Below, piece by piece: positions 26,926 through 38,364 of a stretch of DNA of 64,000 bases. Where the stretch lies: the NCBI RefSeq assembly GCF_964355755.1, contig NC_092674.1, positions 9,367,001 to 9,431,000 on the forward strand, given 5' to 3'. This DNA comes from Antedon mediterranea. Taxonomy: Eukaryota > Echinodermata > Crinoidea > Comatulida > Antedonidae. The translations under genes were made by a program, and so were the position numbers. Under the pieces are notes generated by a model. That model was not told the DNA's origin. It did not search any database and saw nothing but the letters and a program-made list of their open reading frames with translations. Every line of letters starts with the position of its first letter. The first letter of the stretch is position 1.

Positions 26926-29462
26926 CGTAACAAATTTCTTTTGTAGGTTATTAAAAAGAGCAAGTGGCAAATAATACAAATTTAGTTTGGATAATTAATA
27001 TTTTAGTAATTAAAATATTTGAATCTAAGACCACGATTGTGTTGTGTCATTCTCTGGATTAAAAATCAAACCATTATAAATAAATGTTCTACTACTGTAT
27101 GTATAGTTTCATGTTCTCTAGTATTTTGATCGTTATAATAACTTCAAAATCTACAGTATTTGTTCACTATGCCAGTGGGTTATATATATTGGTACTAATA
27201 ATCTGTCTGGACTAACATGTATTTTGTATGAAAAACAACAAACATGTCGGTAACACCTTTGGAATTCCCTTGTTCTTTTGTTACATGAAAATATACAGTA
27301 TTTCTAAATTGCATTGAAAACGAAACTAAACACTAAGTATATATTGATTTGGCTTTGTTTCCTTCGATTTTCTGACCAGTATTACAGTAGTTATCATTGT
27401 ACACATTCAATTAAATAGTTTAAAAATGATTTTTTTTTGTGACACAGGGCTTACTTCAGTCAGCGTACAGTTCCTATGGACACTTACGTGTAATGGCGCA
27501 TTGTTGCTGTCGCAACCCCTCGACCGATTGTGTCAAATAAATAAATAAATTAAAAATAAAATTACTATAAAACGTTTTTTGGTAAATTAATATGTAAGTA
27601 CAGTTCAAAGATACATGTGACTTAAACTCCTACTGTATATGGTGTGTTGAGAACAACTTAATTCCCCTTGAAAATGTTGCGAGTATATTGATACTTTGCA
27701 GTGATTTTTCAGATACAGTATAAAATAAATAAAGGTTTTTTTAAATTATGGAATTTCCGTGCAAAATTTAACATTTTATCAGGTGTTGTTCAGTTTTGAC
27801 TACAGTGCATTTTAGGATATCCGTGCCAGCATAAATGTTCCGGCTGCTTTAAATATGTGTAAACAGAAAGTGACTATTCAGCAAAAGTGTCTATACAGAT
27901 TTTTAAAAAGTTGGTGTCCATTAAATAGTACCAAGATAGTGAATGTGTTAAAAACCACAATACCTACCATTATCCTGTAGAAAAGAGGCCAACAAAGTAA
28001 ACACTGAATGCTATGTAAGAAGTCCTGTATTTTATTATGGAAACTGACATAAAAAGGGAAACTGACATAAAAAGGGCATCTTGACAATGAGCTCACTACA
28101 GGCCAATTGAAATACAGCATACATAATGGATACAAAGAATTGTATGACGTTATGGACTTCCCTGTGACGTCTTAAATGACATTAGAAAACCTAAAAATTA
28201 TGTTTTTTTCACACTATTGAAATCATCTAAATGATAATTTAAATATTGAGGATTATTATAAAATAATGAGGTTGTCTGTGATGCAAACAGCAGTTGCATT
28301 AGGACTTTGTTATATGTATCTTGTAACCAAGAATATAAGCAGAATCTCAAGAAAAATCGATGTGCAACCTGAACTGATCCAGGGAAGAAAAAAATAATGA
28401 CTGCCCTGGGAAAACCTGAGGAGCAGACAAGTACTGATAGTTAAGTACTGTACTAAATTTTGTAATGTACATCGGTGCAGAATGTTAAAGTTTCCTGTAA
28501 AATACAAACAATCAAAATTCTCTGAAAAAACATCTAACAATTCATAGAAAGTAGACCCGACCTGAACGTCAACTACAGTCCAGTATTTCTATGAAATGAA
28601 GTATATATATGTGTCAATGACTTAAAAAAATACAATTGAAGTTTATTTACTTTTGATATGGTTGATCTTTCAACTTCGTTTCAAGCATGGTGAATTATTA
28701 CACTGATAACTATTGAATATATGATACGTTGACAGTGATGTAACAACCCTATGTGACCCCCTTTGTTGTCAAGCAGACAACTCAAAAGCGGTATTTTATT
28801 CGCCTGAGTGATTTCAACATTTTTCTATTTTTTATGTTGAATTATGCATACTTTTCTTAAGCGATTGATATATTTCTTTTGATGACATCACCCTCTGATT
28901 TCTGTATTTTATTTGTACATTTCAAAAGTTATTGAAACAGACAAATGTTACATTATGATTCTACAGATACTACTGTACATTAGCATTCAACCAACAAGAT
29001 TTTGTTTGTGTTGTTATAAAATCTGGTTTTAACCTTTTTCTCTCAGCTTTTTAAATCGTTTCTTTTTGTTGAGTATTTTAAAAATTAATATGAATAACAT
29101 AGAAAAAAAAAATTACAAAATTAAAATTACACAATGAAATCATGGATTATACTAAGACTGAGTGATTGTATAACTTTTAGTACTACTCTACTACGTATTG
29201 TTATGGCAGTTACTTTAGCCTATACAGTCAACTCTCCCAATACCGGACACCCTTGGGCGGGCATATATTTTCCGGTTTTTCAAAAGTCCGGTTTCCTGAA
29301 AACATATTTTTAAAGTCATCACGTTGTCACTGAAAATGCTTTGAATCACCGGTCCGAATGCTGCCCGGTACGGTCTAGCGTAGGGAAGGCCTAGGCTATG
29401 ATTGTGTCAAGCTAGTTTTAATTAAATAAATACTGATAGGCCTAGGCCTACTTTATTAATAT

Positions 29463-30096
29463 TAAAGACCCCTTCCCTGCAATTTTGGACGTTTTTTGGA
29501 AAATAATACATATATATCACTTTAAAAACATTAAACCATGTCATTCCATGTCTTAAATGTACGTTTTATGGTAAATTATGATAAAAAGTGAGAAATAATG
29601 CACTACCTAAGTAGCTCGCGGCGATCGACCTCTCGTGGACGGTCTTAGGCCTAGCCTAGCTAGGCTTAGTTTTGTAGGCCTAGCTGGTAAACATCGATAA
29701 CGTACGAACATCGTACGCTAGCTATATACCTAGCCTGACGTTGTATAGTTGCTGCATTAATTGTCTTTCTATTTTTGCCAGACTCCGTTGATACAAATTG
29801 GGGAAAACCCGGTATTTTCGCTGAAAAGTTAGGAGTCTTCCATTTGTTTTGGCTTCACGATCGATCGAAAAGTGGGCGAATTACAGGTGAAAAACAAAAA
29901 TATCAATCCGCGCGCAATGCATTTTGGGATTTATAGCGGGCCGCTATAATTATTAGAATCGATTTATTTTTCACATTTTTAACCGTTTAAAGACGAAAAA
30001 AGTTATCGCAATAGGACCATATAGTATTATTTTTACATTAAATATAGTTTGTGATCTTCAATTAGATCTAAAAAACGTAGGGAATGGGGCTTTAAG
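29463..30096. mobile_element. TTAA-flanked MITE nested in the pogo-like element, copy A
   Basis: The ends read TTAAAGACCCCTTCCCT and, at the other side, AGGGAATGGGGCTTTAA, which are inverted copies apart from two bases. TTAA at both edges suggests piggyBac-type insertion. A shorter copy lies at 58688-59132. The shared core includes AATGTACGTTTTATGGTAAA and ATGCATTTTGGGATTTATA. Confidence 0.82.
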
Positions 30097-30648
30097 CTAA
30101 TTAAATTTACCTTTTTTAAAAGTTACATTATTTACTGTACCAATAAAACATGTTACAGTAGTAAATTATTGTTTCTCAATGTGTTTTTAGCGGCAAAAAG
30201 GCTAGGCCTACGTACGTACGGTGAACATAATTTTGGTCGTTTATTGTTTATCGCGAGCAAGCAGCAGCATGGGTGATAAAAATAGCAGAGAGGGGCTTTG
30301 ATTGATGCGCATGTGCAGAGGTGTCATAATAAAAAAACACCCACACTTAGACCACATGTTTTTTAAGCTCCTTTATTTTGACGTAATTTGATAGCAATAA
30401 ACGAGCCAAGCAATAATGACACAATAATTAATTGGTAACATTTCAAAGTTTATTAACACTAGTCAAGTTTATTCCGTTTACGTTTTGCCATAATGATTTC
30501 CAAATTTATAATGATGCACATTTTTAGTGAAACATTCCTTTTTAAAGTCTTATTGCAATTGTGAATTTAACAATAATTTAAACAAAACAAAGACACAAAG
30601 TGGAATGTAAATTGAACTTTATTAAAAAACAATTCATATGCTAAAAAA

Positions 30649-30672
30649 CAGGGAGTTGTTAACAACTCCCTG
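30649..30672. repeat. 24-bp perfect palindrome
   Basis: CAGGGAGTTGTT is followed immediately by its reverse complement AACAACTCCCTG, with no spacer. Confidence 0.95.
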
Positions 30673-31254
30673 CTAAAAATAATAGACATTAAGACATAGC
30701 GCTTCACCGCAGTTCGATACGCAACAAAGCAATTGCCGCCTCGTGGGTTAACAATGAACTGACATGTCAATCACAGTGTAGCGCTCCATGGCAACATTAT
30801 TTGATCGTACCGCGAAACATTGCGCACTTCATGCATGGTCCAGTCCAGGGTATGGTTAAAAGCTTTTGTGAATGTATTGAATCCGATTCCGCGACGACGA
30901 TGTTACGTTGTTTTCGTAAATATTTGGAGTTTTTTAACTGTCAGTCCGGTTTTCAGACGCTAATTTTTGTGTTTTGTACTTCATAATTGGTCCGGATTCC
31001 GGAATTGGGTATTCCGGTTTTCATAATAAATTACAGTACATTTAGAATAGGGACAAGCTGGGCCCTCCAAAAAAGTCCGGTTTTCCGTGAATTCTGGTTT
31101 TGGGAGAGTCCGGTATTGGGAGAGTTGACTGTACTATAGATCTTAGCATGCCCACGATTGGTACTATCAGTATACGTGCAAAAAAGTACAATGGTCAGCT
31201 ATAGTAACTTCAAAGTGGCAAAAATCTAAATTAATATATTCATGTAGTTATTTA

Positions 31255-31605
31255 ACGTATTTATTTGAATAAAACCCCGCTTTGAATAAATGCTTCTCCC
31301 GAATAAACTCCCCCACAGAACGTCATTTTGAATAAAACGCTTTTATTTATTTCCTCGATTAAACATTTCTATTTGTATGACAGTAGTAGAATTCATTGAT
31401 TGACATGATCTACAATTTACAAGCATTTTTATTTTTGTTGACACTTCTCGATATTAATTGTGTTGCATTTTTTCATATCTATTTTATTATACATATTACT
31501 GTACCATATTACATCCAAAAAAATAAACGCCTCCCATGAATAATCGTCTCCCTCGAACGCCCCCTAATAACCCCTCTGAGCAATAACCGGCCGGGACGTT
31601 TTTTC
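31255..31605. repeat. Decayed repeat rich in GAATAAAxCxCC units
   Basis: Short degenerate units (TTGAATAAAACCCCGC, CCGAATAAACTCCCCC, AATAAACGCCTCCC, CGAACGCCCCCTAATAACC) sit at both ends of an AT-rich middle. This looks like the edges of an old transposon, but I could not define terminal repeats or a target duplication. Confidence 0.4.
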
Positions 31606-33624
31606 AACAGTATAATTTAATAAAAAACAAAATTATATTTAATATACAGTACAGCATGCAGTACAGTAGTAACAGCAGCATAATCATCACGTAATGTAGT
31701 TTATGTAGTATGTATTATGTAAGCAAGCAAAACCTACAGTAGATTTGAATGCAAGGAACTAGCTTTAATTTAGTGTTTCCTGTATAATCTTACAATACAA
31801 CGGTCGCATCGGTGTTTTGGTCAAAAACTGCAATCAGTGTAATGCCATTTTCCTTTAACTTGACAGCATGTTGTATAGTACTAGGTTTTAAAATGTCTAC
31901 ATTTTAGGGTACTTATTGCAAGTAAGTAAATATATAATTTTGATGGAAATGTTGTATGTTATTTCTCTATTGTACACTACCTACTGTATAGGCCTGGTGT
32001 GGTCTCATTGCTGAATTATTGTCTTTTTTTTTTGGCAGAATCCGTTATAAAAATCGGTAATTTCAATGACATTTTAGGGTTCTTCCATTATTTTCCCTTC
32101 ACAATATCACACCAAATATGGCTGCATCACAGAAGCAAAACGAAGATCAATCTGTGAGCAATGCCGCATGTTTGTTTAATAAAGTTTAAAAAGTTTTTTG
32201 TATTTTCAAAATAGTAAAAATCATTTGTTAACGTTTTTATTTAATATTACTTTTCGGATGATAAAAATCTAAAAAAAATAAAAACACATATTAGTATTAC
32301 TTAATTGTTTTATCTTTTAATTAAACATCCCGTTAGCAGGAGCCGTGAATGTACTGTACTGTACCATGTACAGTAAATATAGTAATCCATAAATTCAGAG
32401 TATTATCTATAATAATATAATTTTCTTCCCACCAACCAGATTCAAAAGTTTCCATGTTTATTCAAATTGGCATATTTTGTGGCTTTTTCTATTCCATTCA
32501 TTGTCATTCAATAGAACTATTAAAGTATAGAAATTCATACAATGAAGCAACAGCTTACGTTATGTATTCTATTGAAAATTTATATAAAATAGCAAAAGTT
32601 CAACAAAGTTCTTGTAAAGCTGTAATTTGCTTTACAGAAAGTACTATACTTCTATGAGAATCATTTTTATAAACATAAGCTTTTAGGATTTTTGGTTTAA
32701 AAATCAATAACCTACTGTATGGGAACCTAACGTAACTCAATTAATCGTAAACTGTACAAACATTAAAAAAAAACTGTATGGTGGAATCTTCGAAAACTGG
32801 TTATCTCGAAATTGGAACTCATGCAATTTAACTAAGACAATTGTTAAAGTCCTAAAATCATCTCTTCGTTTAATAGAACACCAAATTTCCAAATTATTTA
32901 GTCTACTAAATTTGTCAGAATATTACATAAAAAAGTTTGGTAAATCAAAGACTGGGCAATGTTGACTTTCAGCGGGAATCCCTTTCAGCGACCTTTAAAG
33001 AAATGACATTCGCAACGCCAGCAATTTGACCAATCAATTTAGATGATCCATTACTTTGCATATTCTTGGTGGTGGGGATGGTAGCGTCAACAAATTTTAA
33101 ACTTGACTTGCCTGCTTGAAGTATAAAATACAAGCTTGACAATGACAAGAAAAGTTTGGTTATTAACTGTAAAACAATAAAATGACACACAACAGCAATG
33201 TACAGTATGATATTTTACTGTAGCTCGCCAGACCTAAAGTGGATTGTGTCAAAATGCTAGCTGGAATTAGTATACAATGATCCTTCTACAGTAGTTAACA
33301 AGGTCTGTCCTACATTTCAACCTACTGTATAGTTACAAATCGACCTTTGAGATTTGAGATACAGTAATAACTGTGCATTCTGGGCATATTAACAGATGTT
33401 TTCTACCATCTATCAGCATCCACAATGTACAGATGTATATCTTTACTTGATAACATATCTCTAACCTAATAGTTTACTGTATACAGTACTTATGTATTAT
33501 TGTATTGTCATGTTGCTATACTGTACGTCATGTATACATACCTCTTTTTACTGTATCACCATGTGATTCTACAAGTTGTTATAAATCACATAATTGATTG
33601 TACTAATTAAATATGTACTGTACA

Positions 33625-33780
33625 GGTGCGGATTTAGGTGGGGCTAAAAGACTTTAGTCCCGCATAAAATTTAACTTTTTAAAATAAATTAATGACTATT
33701 TTTATAGTAATACAGTATTATATAACATCATTTATGAAATATTTAGCCCCACCTAATCCATAATGTTGGACCCGCCCCTG
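33625..33780. mobile_element. hAT-like MITE remnant
   Basis: The left edge CAGGTGCGGATTTAGGTGGG and right edge GTTGGACCCGCCCCTG are imperfect inverted copies of a CAGGGGCGGATCCAGG-type terminus common in hAT elements. A GGGGCTAAA/TTTAGCCCC pair lies inside. The flanking duplication is not clean. Confidence 0.6.
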
Positions 33781-34148
33781 CTGTAAATATGCAGTGTGTA
33801 CAGTACAGTTGGCTAGATAAAGCATAGGGTGTGCATACAAAATGTTACAATAGGGTGGGTGGAAGACTTTGTAGGTGGATGTCCCCACCCACCTCCGCCC
33901 AGCACAATTATGAAATGTGGTTTACTACTGTATATTTATAAGAATAAAAAGAATTTTCCTACTACTTTTTTTTAAAACAGAAAAATCAACAACTCGTTAA
34001 AATACAATAAGGAAACCGGATTGAAATAATGTAATTTCAAAAGAAATGACGAGGTGTCACCAAAAATAGCTTTGAAAGGACTACTTACTTTACGTATTAA
34101 TGAAATAAAGTAAATAATTAGGAAATATTAAAAAGATATTAAAGTATG

Positions 34149-34241
34149 TAAAGCCTTGTCTACACTTTCAAACTTTATGCGACAAAAAAATGTGACATGC
34201 CCATATATGGACATGATGATGTCAAATCACTACCATAGCGT
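34149..34241. mobile_element. TA-flanked MITE, copy 3 (left half only)
   Basis: TAAAGCCTTGTCTACACTTTC followed by the ATATATGGACATGATGATGTC core matches the family at 18386 and 37440. It is truncated after TCACTACCATA. Confidence 0.8.
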
Positions 34242-35090
34242 AATATACCATACCATAAGTTTGTATGTTACAGCTGTTTACCAGCTAGGCCTACAAAACT
34301 TCGGTCAATAAGAGGATATTCGACACAAGCTACTTTGTTAGTTAGTGAATTGTTTCTCTCTTTTTACCATAATTTATCATTTAACATAAGAAATGACCTT
34401 GTTTAATGTTTTTAAAGTAATATAGGGCTATGTATTATTCTTACAAAACGTAAAAAAATTGTAGGGATAGGGTCTTCTCTAAGAGCAAGAATTATAGTCT
34501 AGCTGCTGTACTGTAATATTGTTTTCATTACATTTTCATTTGTAGAATTTCATAAGTTTATAATTTTGCAGCAACCCGATACAATGTATTTGTACACAAA
34601 ACCCCCTTTTTCTTTAATAATTACTTGGATCGCTCTCACCGTAAGGGGAGCATGTGTGAAACGGTAATTCTTATGATGAACCGGTAACGATATGCATGAA
34701 GGTATGTGTTTAATAAGCAATCCTAGGCCTATAGGTGATTAACATAAACATTAAAAAAAATAATAATCAATATAAATATAATATTTATAAGATTCAAGAA
34801 ACATTTTTCTGTTGCCAAACACAGCTGTCAATTAAACCCAATTAATTTACAAGTTGGTTACAATTTCGAATTTAGCTGCCAGCAGTTGTTTTCAGCAGGA
34901 CTTCAATAAGAAAGTTTATCGTAATAAACTGCTGTTTATTACTTATTAGGCCTAATACAATTACTTTTTATAAAAAAATATGTTTACCGCCACTAGGCCT
35001 AGCACTACTGCTGGTGGTTTTGTATTCAAAACACTCAACACGTCGAGATAAACAAAAACAACACAAAACACAAGGACGGTGGGTACATAC

Positions 35091-35411
35091 CATGAGATTT
35101 GGATGAGGCTGGCAAGAAGCATCGCCATTTAGGTCTTTCTCAACTTTCGGGGCTCTTAGTTGTCCTTCTTGTTTAACCCTACCGTGACAGTTAGTTTTGT
35201 TGTTTTTTGCCTTACTCTGATAATAACGAGTTCGCAGTCTCTCGGTGTCTTGTTGTTCATGGGCATTTTTCGCTGACATTCTAGCTTCATACGAATTATT
35301 GTGCAAATCTGACTGGCGTCGAATTCGATCAATTCGTTGCTTTAGCCTCTCCTGAATTGTATTTACAACATTCTGTCTCTGTTGCGGGGAAGACATAATG
35401 CAATCCCCCAT
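35091..35411 (-). CDS. MAML: Mastermind-like protein, exon 1 (N-terminal Notch/CSL-binding helix)
   Basis: Mastermind proteins are nuclear co-activators that lie along the CSL (RBP-J)/Notch intracellular domain complex and recruit p300-type acetyltransferases. This exon encodes 107 residues. A basic helix begins near residue 19 with ERLKQRIDRIRRQSDLH, followed by SYEAR and YYQSKAKN. These line up with the MAML N-terminal domain (RLRRRIELCRR..., YEA..., QAKAK in vertebrate MAML1, from memory). The chosen start at 35411 has A at -3 and G at +4, and an in-frame TAA lies at 35457-35459. A second ATG at 35396 (MSSPQQ) is also possible. On the minus strand the exon ends CTCATG before the donor GTATGT, in phase 0. 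A short first exon carrying only this helix, followed by a very large intron and a large second exon, is the layout I recall for vertebrate MAML genes. Family identity is strong; paralogue assignment is not attempted. Confidence 0.9.
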
Positions 35412-36280
35412 TTTACCTGTGAAATCCAGTTGAGCTGTTTTTATTCCACCACACAATTAAAATAGACGAAACATTCGAAGGTACTCATTTCTCCACACTG
35501 TGTGTTGGTAAACTCGACTCGACGCACTTGAACCTCCAATCTTTCGGTCAAATCTGTCCGACATCAATGCTTTATTATTATTCATGAGCTGGAGCTAGGA
35601 ATCGTTCAACGCGCATACTTTGTCACTCGACTTACAAAATCAGGACACCTCCGCGGAATAAAGCAACAACAAAAAACGTTTAAGAATGCGGTTTCAAACT
35701 TATTTCTTTACAAATGATTGAACAATTGGAGTTATCTAGTACACATGTTGAATCAGGTTTTATCTGAATCATAAACTTAGTATGGTATCCTTAATTAATT
35801 AGTGAAAAAGCATGATAAGTTTTGCGGAAGTGACAAAATACTCTCTCGTTCGCTTGTGGACCGTACCACTTTTAAGTAGGGCTTTCCGAAATAATGGGTC
35901 GCTGATGGCTAGAATTATGTGACGTCATATTTAACCCTTGTCCTTTTGTAAAAATTGTTTTAGCCGGAATAACGCGTCAATTTGATTTCTGACGTTTCTA
36001 AGTCTTAGAAAATGTATTTTTACTAAACGTATATTGTACAGTGCATTATGAATTAAACAAACAAGTATTTTGATGAGGTTTTTTTATAATTATTGGCTAT
36101 CATTCTCCAACATTAATTGCCATAGATCGATTTGGCTTACAATATTTATTTCGTGGATCAAATAATTAATTGAAAATAGGGCAACAAGAATATTTTTTTA
36201 TTAAATTTTGCACAAAATATATTGCGCTAGACTAGACTACGCGGAAACAAATCGGAAGTCAAATCATTTTCCGCGGTGCT

Positions 36281-36376
36281 GTGCGTAGGAAACGCTCATC
36301 CGATTTGTAGCTTACGCGGGCGTTCAGGTGTGCGTAGTAAACGCTCATCCTATTTGTAACTTACGCGGGCGCGTTC
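36281..36376. repeat. CpG-rich 49-bp tandem duplication
   Basis: GTGCGTAGGAAACGCTCATC at 36281 recurs at 36330 as GTGCGTAGTAAACGCTCATC. Both continue into ATTTGTA-CTTACGCGGGCG-TTCAG. It stands out from its very AT-rich surroundings. Confidence 0.88.
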
Positions 36377-37439
36377 AGTACAGTACTTCTATTACAAAAA
36401 AAGCGTAAATATGTATAAAAAAAATTAATAAGGTTAAATTAAATTAATATCACGATAAATTTTCATAATTAAATGTGGTCAAATACTGTATATAGTTTAC
36501 CGGTATTAGGCATTGGTGTCTTTGAATATTCATATACTAACACTAAATACAAAACAAGGAATGAATAAATACCGCAAAACATCGAAAATAGAAAAAAGCA
36601 GGCATTTGGAACGCAAATAAATGGTATCATTAATTTCTCATTGCATCCCCAGAAGAGGATATACATCCTGAGTGGCCCCTTAAAACTTTCGAAATGTTTT
36701 GAAACATTTCCTAGCAGGTAATAGTGTTTAATTTGAATTAATTAATAATAGGATACATATGTCTTACTTTAAACTGATGTATGTTGTGTACATTCTATTC
36801 AGGCACTATTTCGTAAACAAATAAATCATTATTTACCAAGTATTTTGATATGAGACAATTTTTTTTAAATGAATTTAAAAAGAGGATAGTAATATGAAGT
36901 ATATATAAACATATAGTATTAATATGTAGTAATCGTGATAATTAGCAAATATTTTAGATCACAAAAGAGGAGAAAAAAAGAACAAACAATACAAATTGAA
37001 AATATTATATAATAAACACGGGAAGATAATTCACTCTTCCCTTTTTAAACATTGCTTTGTTCAAATCAATTCAATTAACATTCATATATATATATATTTA
37101 TATATTATCATTCCTAGTTATCTATTGTTGATACAGTATTATTTTTCATTTATTAATATTAGGCCTATAATAGAAAATAAACGCAACTGGAGAAAGCTTT
37201 ATTATTTCACATAAATTTTATTTTCACCCTTTATTGTTTACATTGACAACAGTTCCATAGAAGTTACTTTAAAAATAAATTTGCTGAAGATTCCTAGTAA
37301 ATGAACTGGTTATGTTATTTCGCGATCAAAGTGTAACATTTCCGTGTGCTTAGTCATAGCTGTTGAATTATAATGTACATTTACTGGTTTGCTGATTAGC
37401 GCCCTCTAGAGTTAATGAAAGAAGTTTTATAGCCAAAGT

Positions 37440-37604
37440 TAGGCTCTGTCAACACTGTCACACTTTATGTGACAAAAAAAATATGATGTGCTCATATATG
37501 GACATGATGATGTCATAGAACTACTACTATATTTAAGCATAGCACTACCATATATGGGCACATCACACTTTTTTGTCGAAGTAGTTTGTGCAGACAGAGC
37601 TTTA
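37440..37604. mobile_element. TA-flanked MITE, copy 4 (complete)
   Basis: TAGGCTCTGTCAACACTGTC at the left and TTGTGCAGACAGAGCTTTA at the right are degenerate inverted repeats. The core (ATATATGGACATGATGATGTC) matches the copies at 18386, 20238 and 34149. Confidence 0.85.
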
Positions 37605-38292
37605 CCATTATTATTTATTACAATGCTATCTAAAAATATAACATTAATTTAATTTTAAAAATTGTAAAAAAAAAATAAAAAAAATAATAACATTATTGTC
37701 CAAATTCGATGATATATATCATAATATGTGGCGTTACAGTACAGGGAATCGTTTGTTGATCATCAAATGTCGATGATCTTCCAATGTATTTATGTTTAAA
37801 ATTCTGCACCACAAATAGAATCTCCTCATCTGACTTTTACCATGATTTTGCTAAATCAACTGCTGAAGCTTTGTGAATCGACCACAATAACAAAGGACGA
37901 TTGGATTGGTGCGGTCGATCGAACCAGCCATCGCACGCACCTCTGGTTGGTTGTCAGTTTTGCGGAGCTAGATTCGCAGGTCAATAACGATTTTCGCACT
38001 TTAACTCCAAGCAAAAACGGGAAACATTTGCATAATCACAATACCAATATCACATTTTGATATTTTTGACTGGAAGCTGAGTGATTGTTTCGATCTTCTG
38101 GTCCTGGACACGTAGCAGCAATCATCTATTTGGTTCGTTCAGAAACTAAAACACCAAATACCAAATGTGTCCTCAATTTTAAGCCGTGAATATCTAAAAA
38201 AGACATGTGTATGAACACATATGATGTTTAAAGTGAAATAGTTGCTAAATTATTAAGGATTGCAGATTTTAGGTTAAATAAAAGGCGACGAA

Positions 38293-38364
38293 ATGACTTT
38301 GATTAGGAAATGCCTTTGGTGTGGTGTTCGCCGAGGTTCAATCTGTGCTGCCATCTCCTCAATG
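38293..38364 (+). CDS. LAPTM-like gene, coding exon 1
   Basis: 24 codons, ending in phase 0 before GTAAGT. Encodes the Cys-containing head and the start of TM1. A 5' untranslated exon boundary may lie just upstream, but I did not fix one. Confidence 0.8.

Larger units (their letters stand above)
29225..31131. mobile_element. 1.9-kb pogo/Tigger-like element, carrying a nested MITE
   Basis: CAGTCAACTCTCCCAATACC at the left end is the exact inverse of GGTATTGGGAGAGTTGACTG at the right end. Both ends abut TA (29223-29224 and 31132-31133). The terminal repeat extends through the adjoining CGGAC. Subterminal TCCGGTTTT-type motifs recur inside both ends. No frame inside resembles a pogo transposase (no DDE domain recognisable), so it is a deletion derivative or MITE. 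A separate TTAA-flanked element lies within it at about 29463-30096, and a perfect 24-bp palindrome lies at 30649-30672. Confidence 0.88.
2046..35090 (-). other. MAML intron 1 (about 33 kb)
   Basis: This intron is bounded on the minus strand by donor GTATGT at 35090 and acceptor TTTCAG ending at 2046. I find no convincing protein gene inside it on either strand. The short open frames lack conserved motifs or splice-consistent neighbours, and several are translations of tandem or inverted repeats. The intron is AT-rich and carries foldback, MITE, pogo-like and SINE remnants annotated separately. Stretches not listed elsewhere (for example 2.1-3.6, 15.2-18.3, 20.4-22.3, 27.0-29.2 and 31.6-33.6 kb) show only AT-rich unique-looking DNA with mononucleotide runs. 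First introns of this size often hold enhancers, but the sequence alone shows none that I can name. Confidence 0.85.
35412..38292. promoter_or_regulatory. Divergent upstream region between MAML and the LAPTM-like gene
   Basis: About 2.9 kb separate the two divergent start codons. The MAML-proximal 500 bases are less AT-rich and contain scattered CpG, as expected near a promoter, but no clear TATA box or initiator can be assigned. A tandem CpG-rich repeat at 36281-36376 and a complete MITE at 37440-37604 lie inside. Which gene, if either, the CpG-rich repeat serves cannot be told from sequence. Confidence 0.45.

Noticed and set aside
37842-38060. 72-codon frame just upstream of the LAPTM-like start
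   Set aside because: It does not join the downstream exons in frame and has no recognisable features; it may be a chance frame in 5' flanking DNA.
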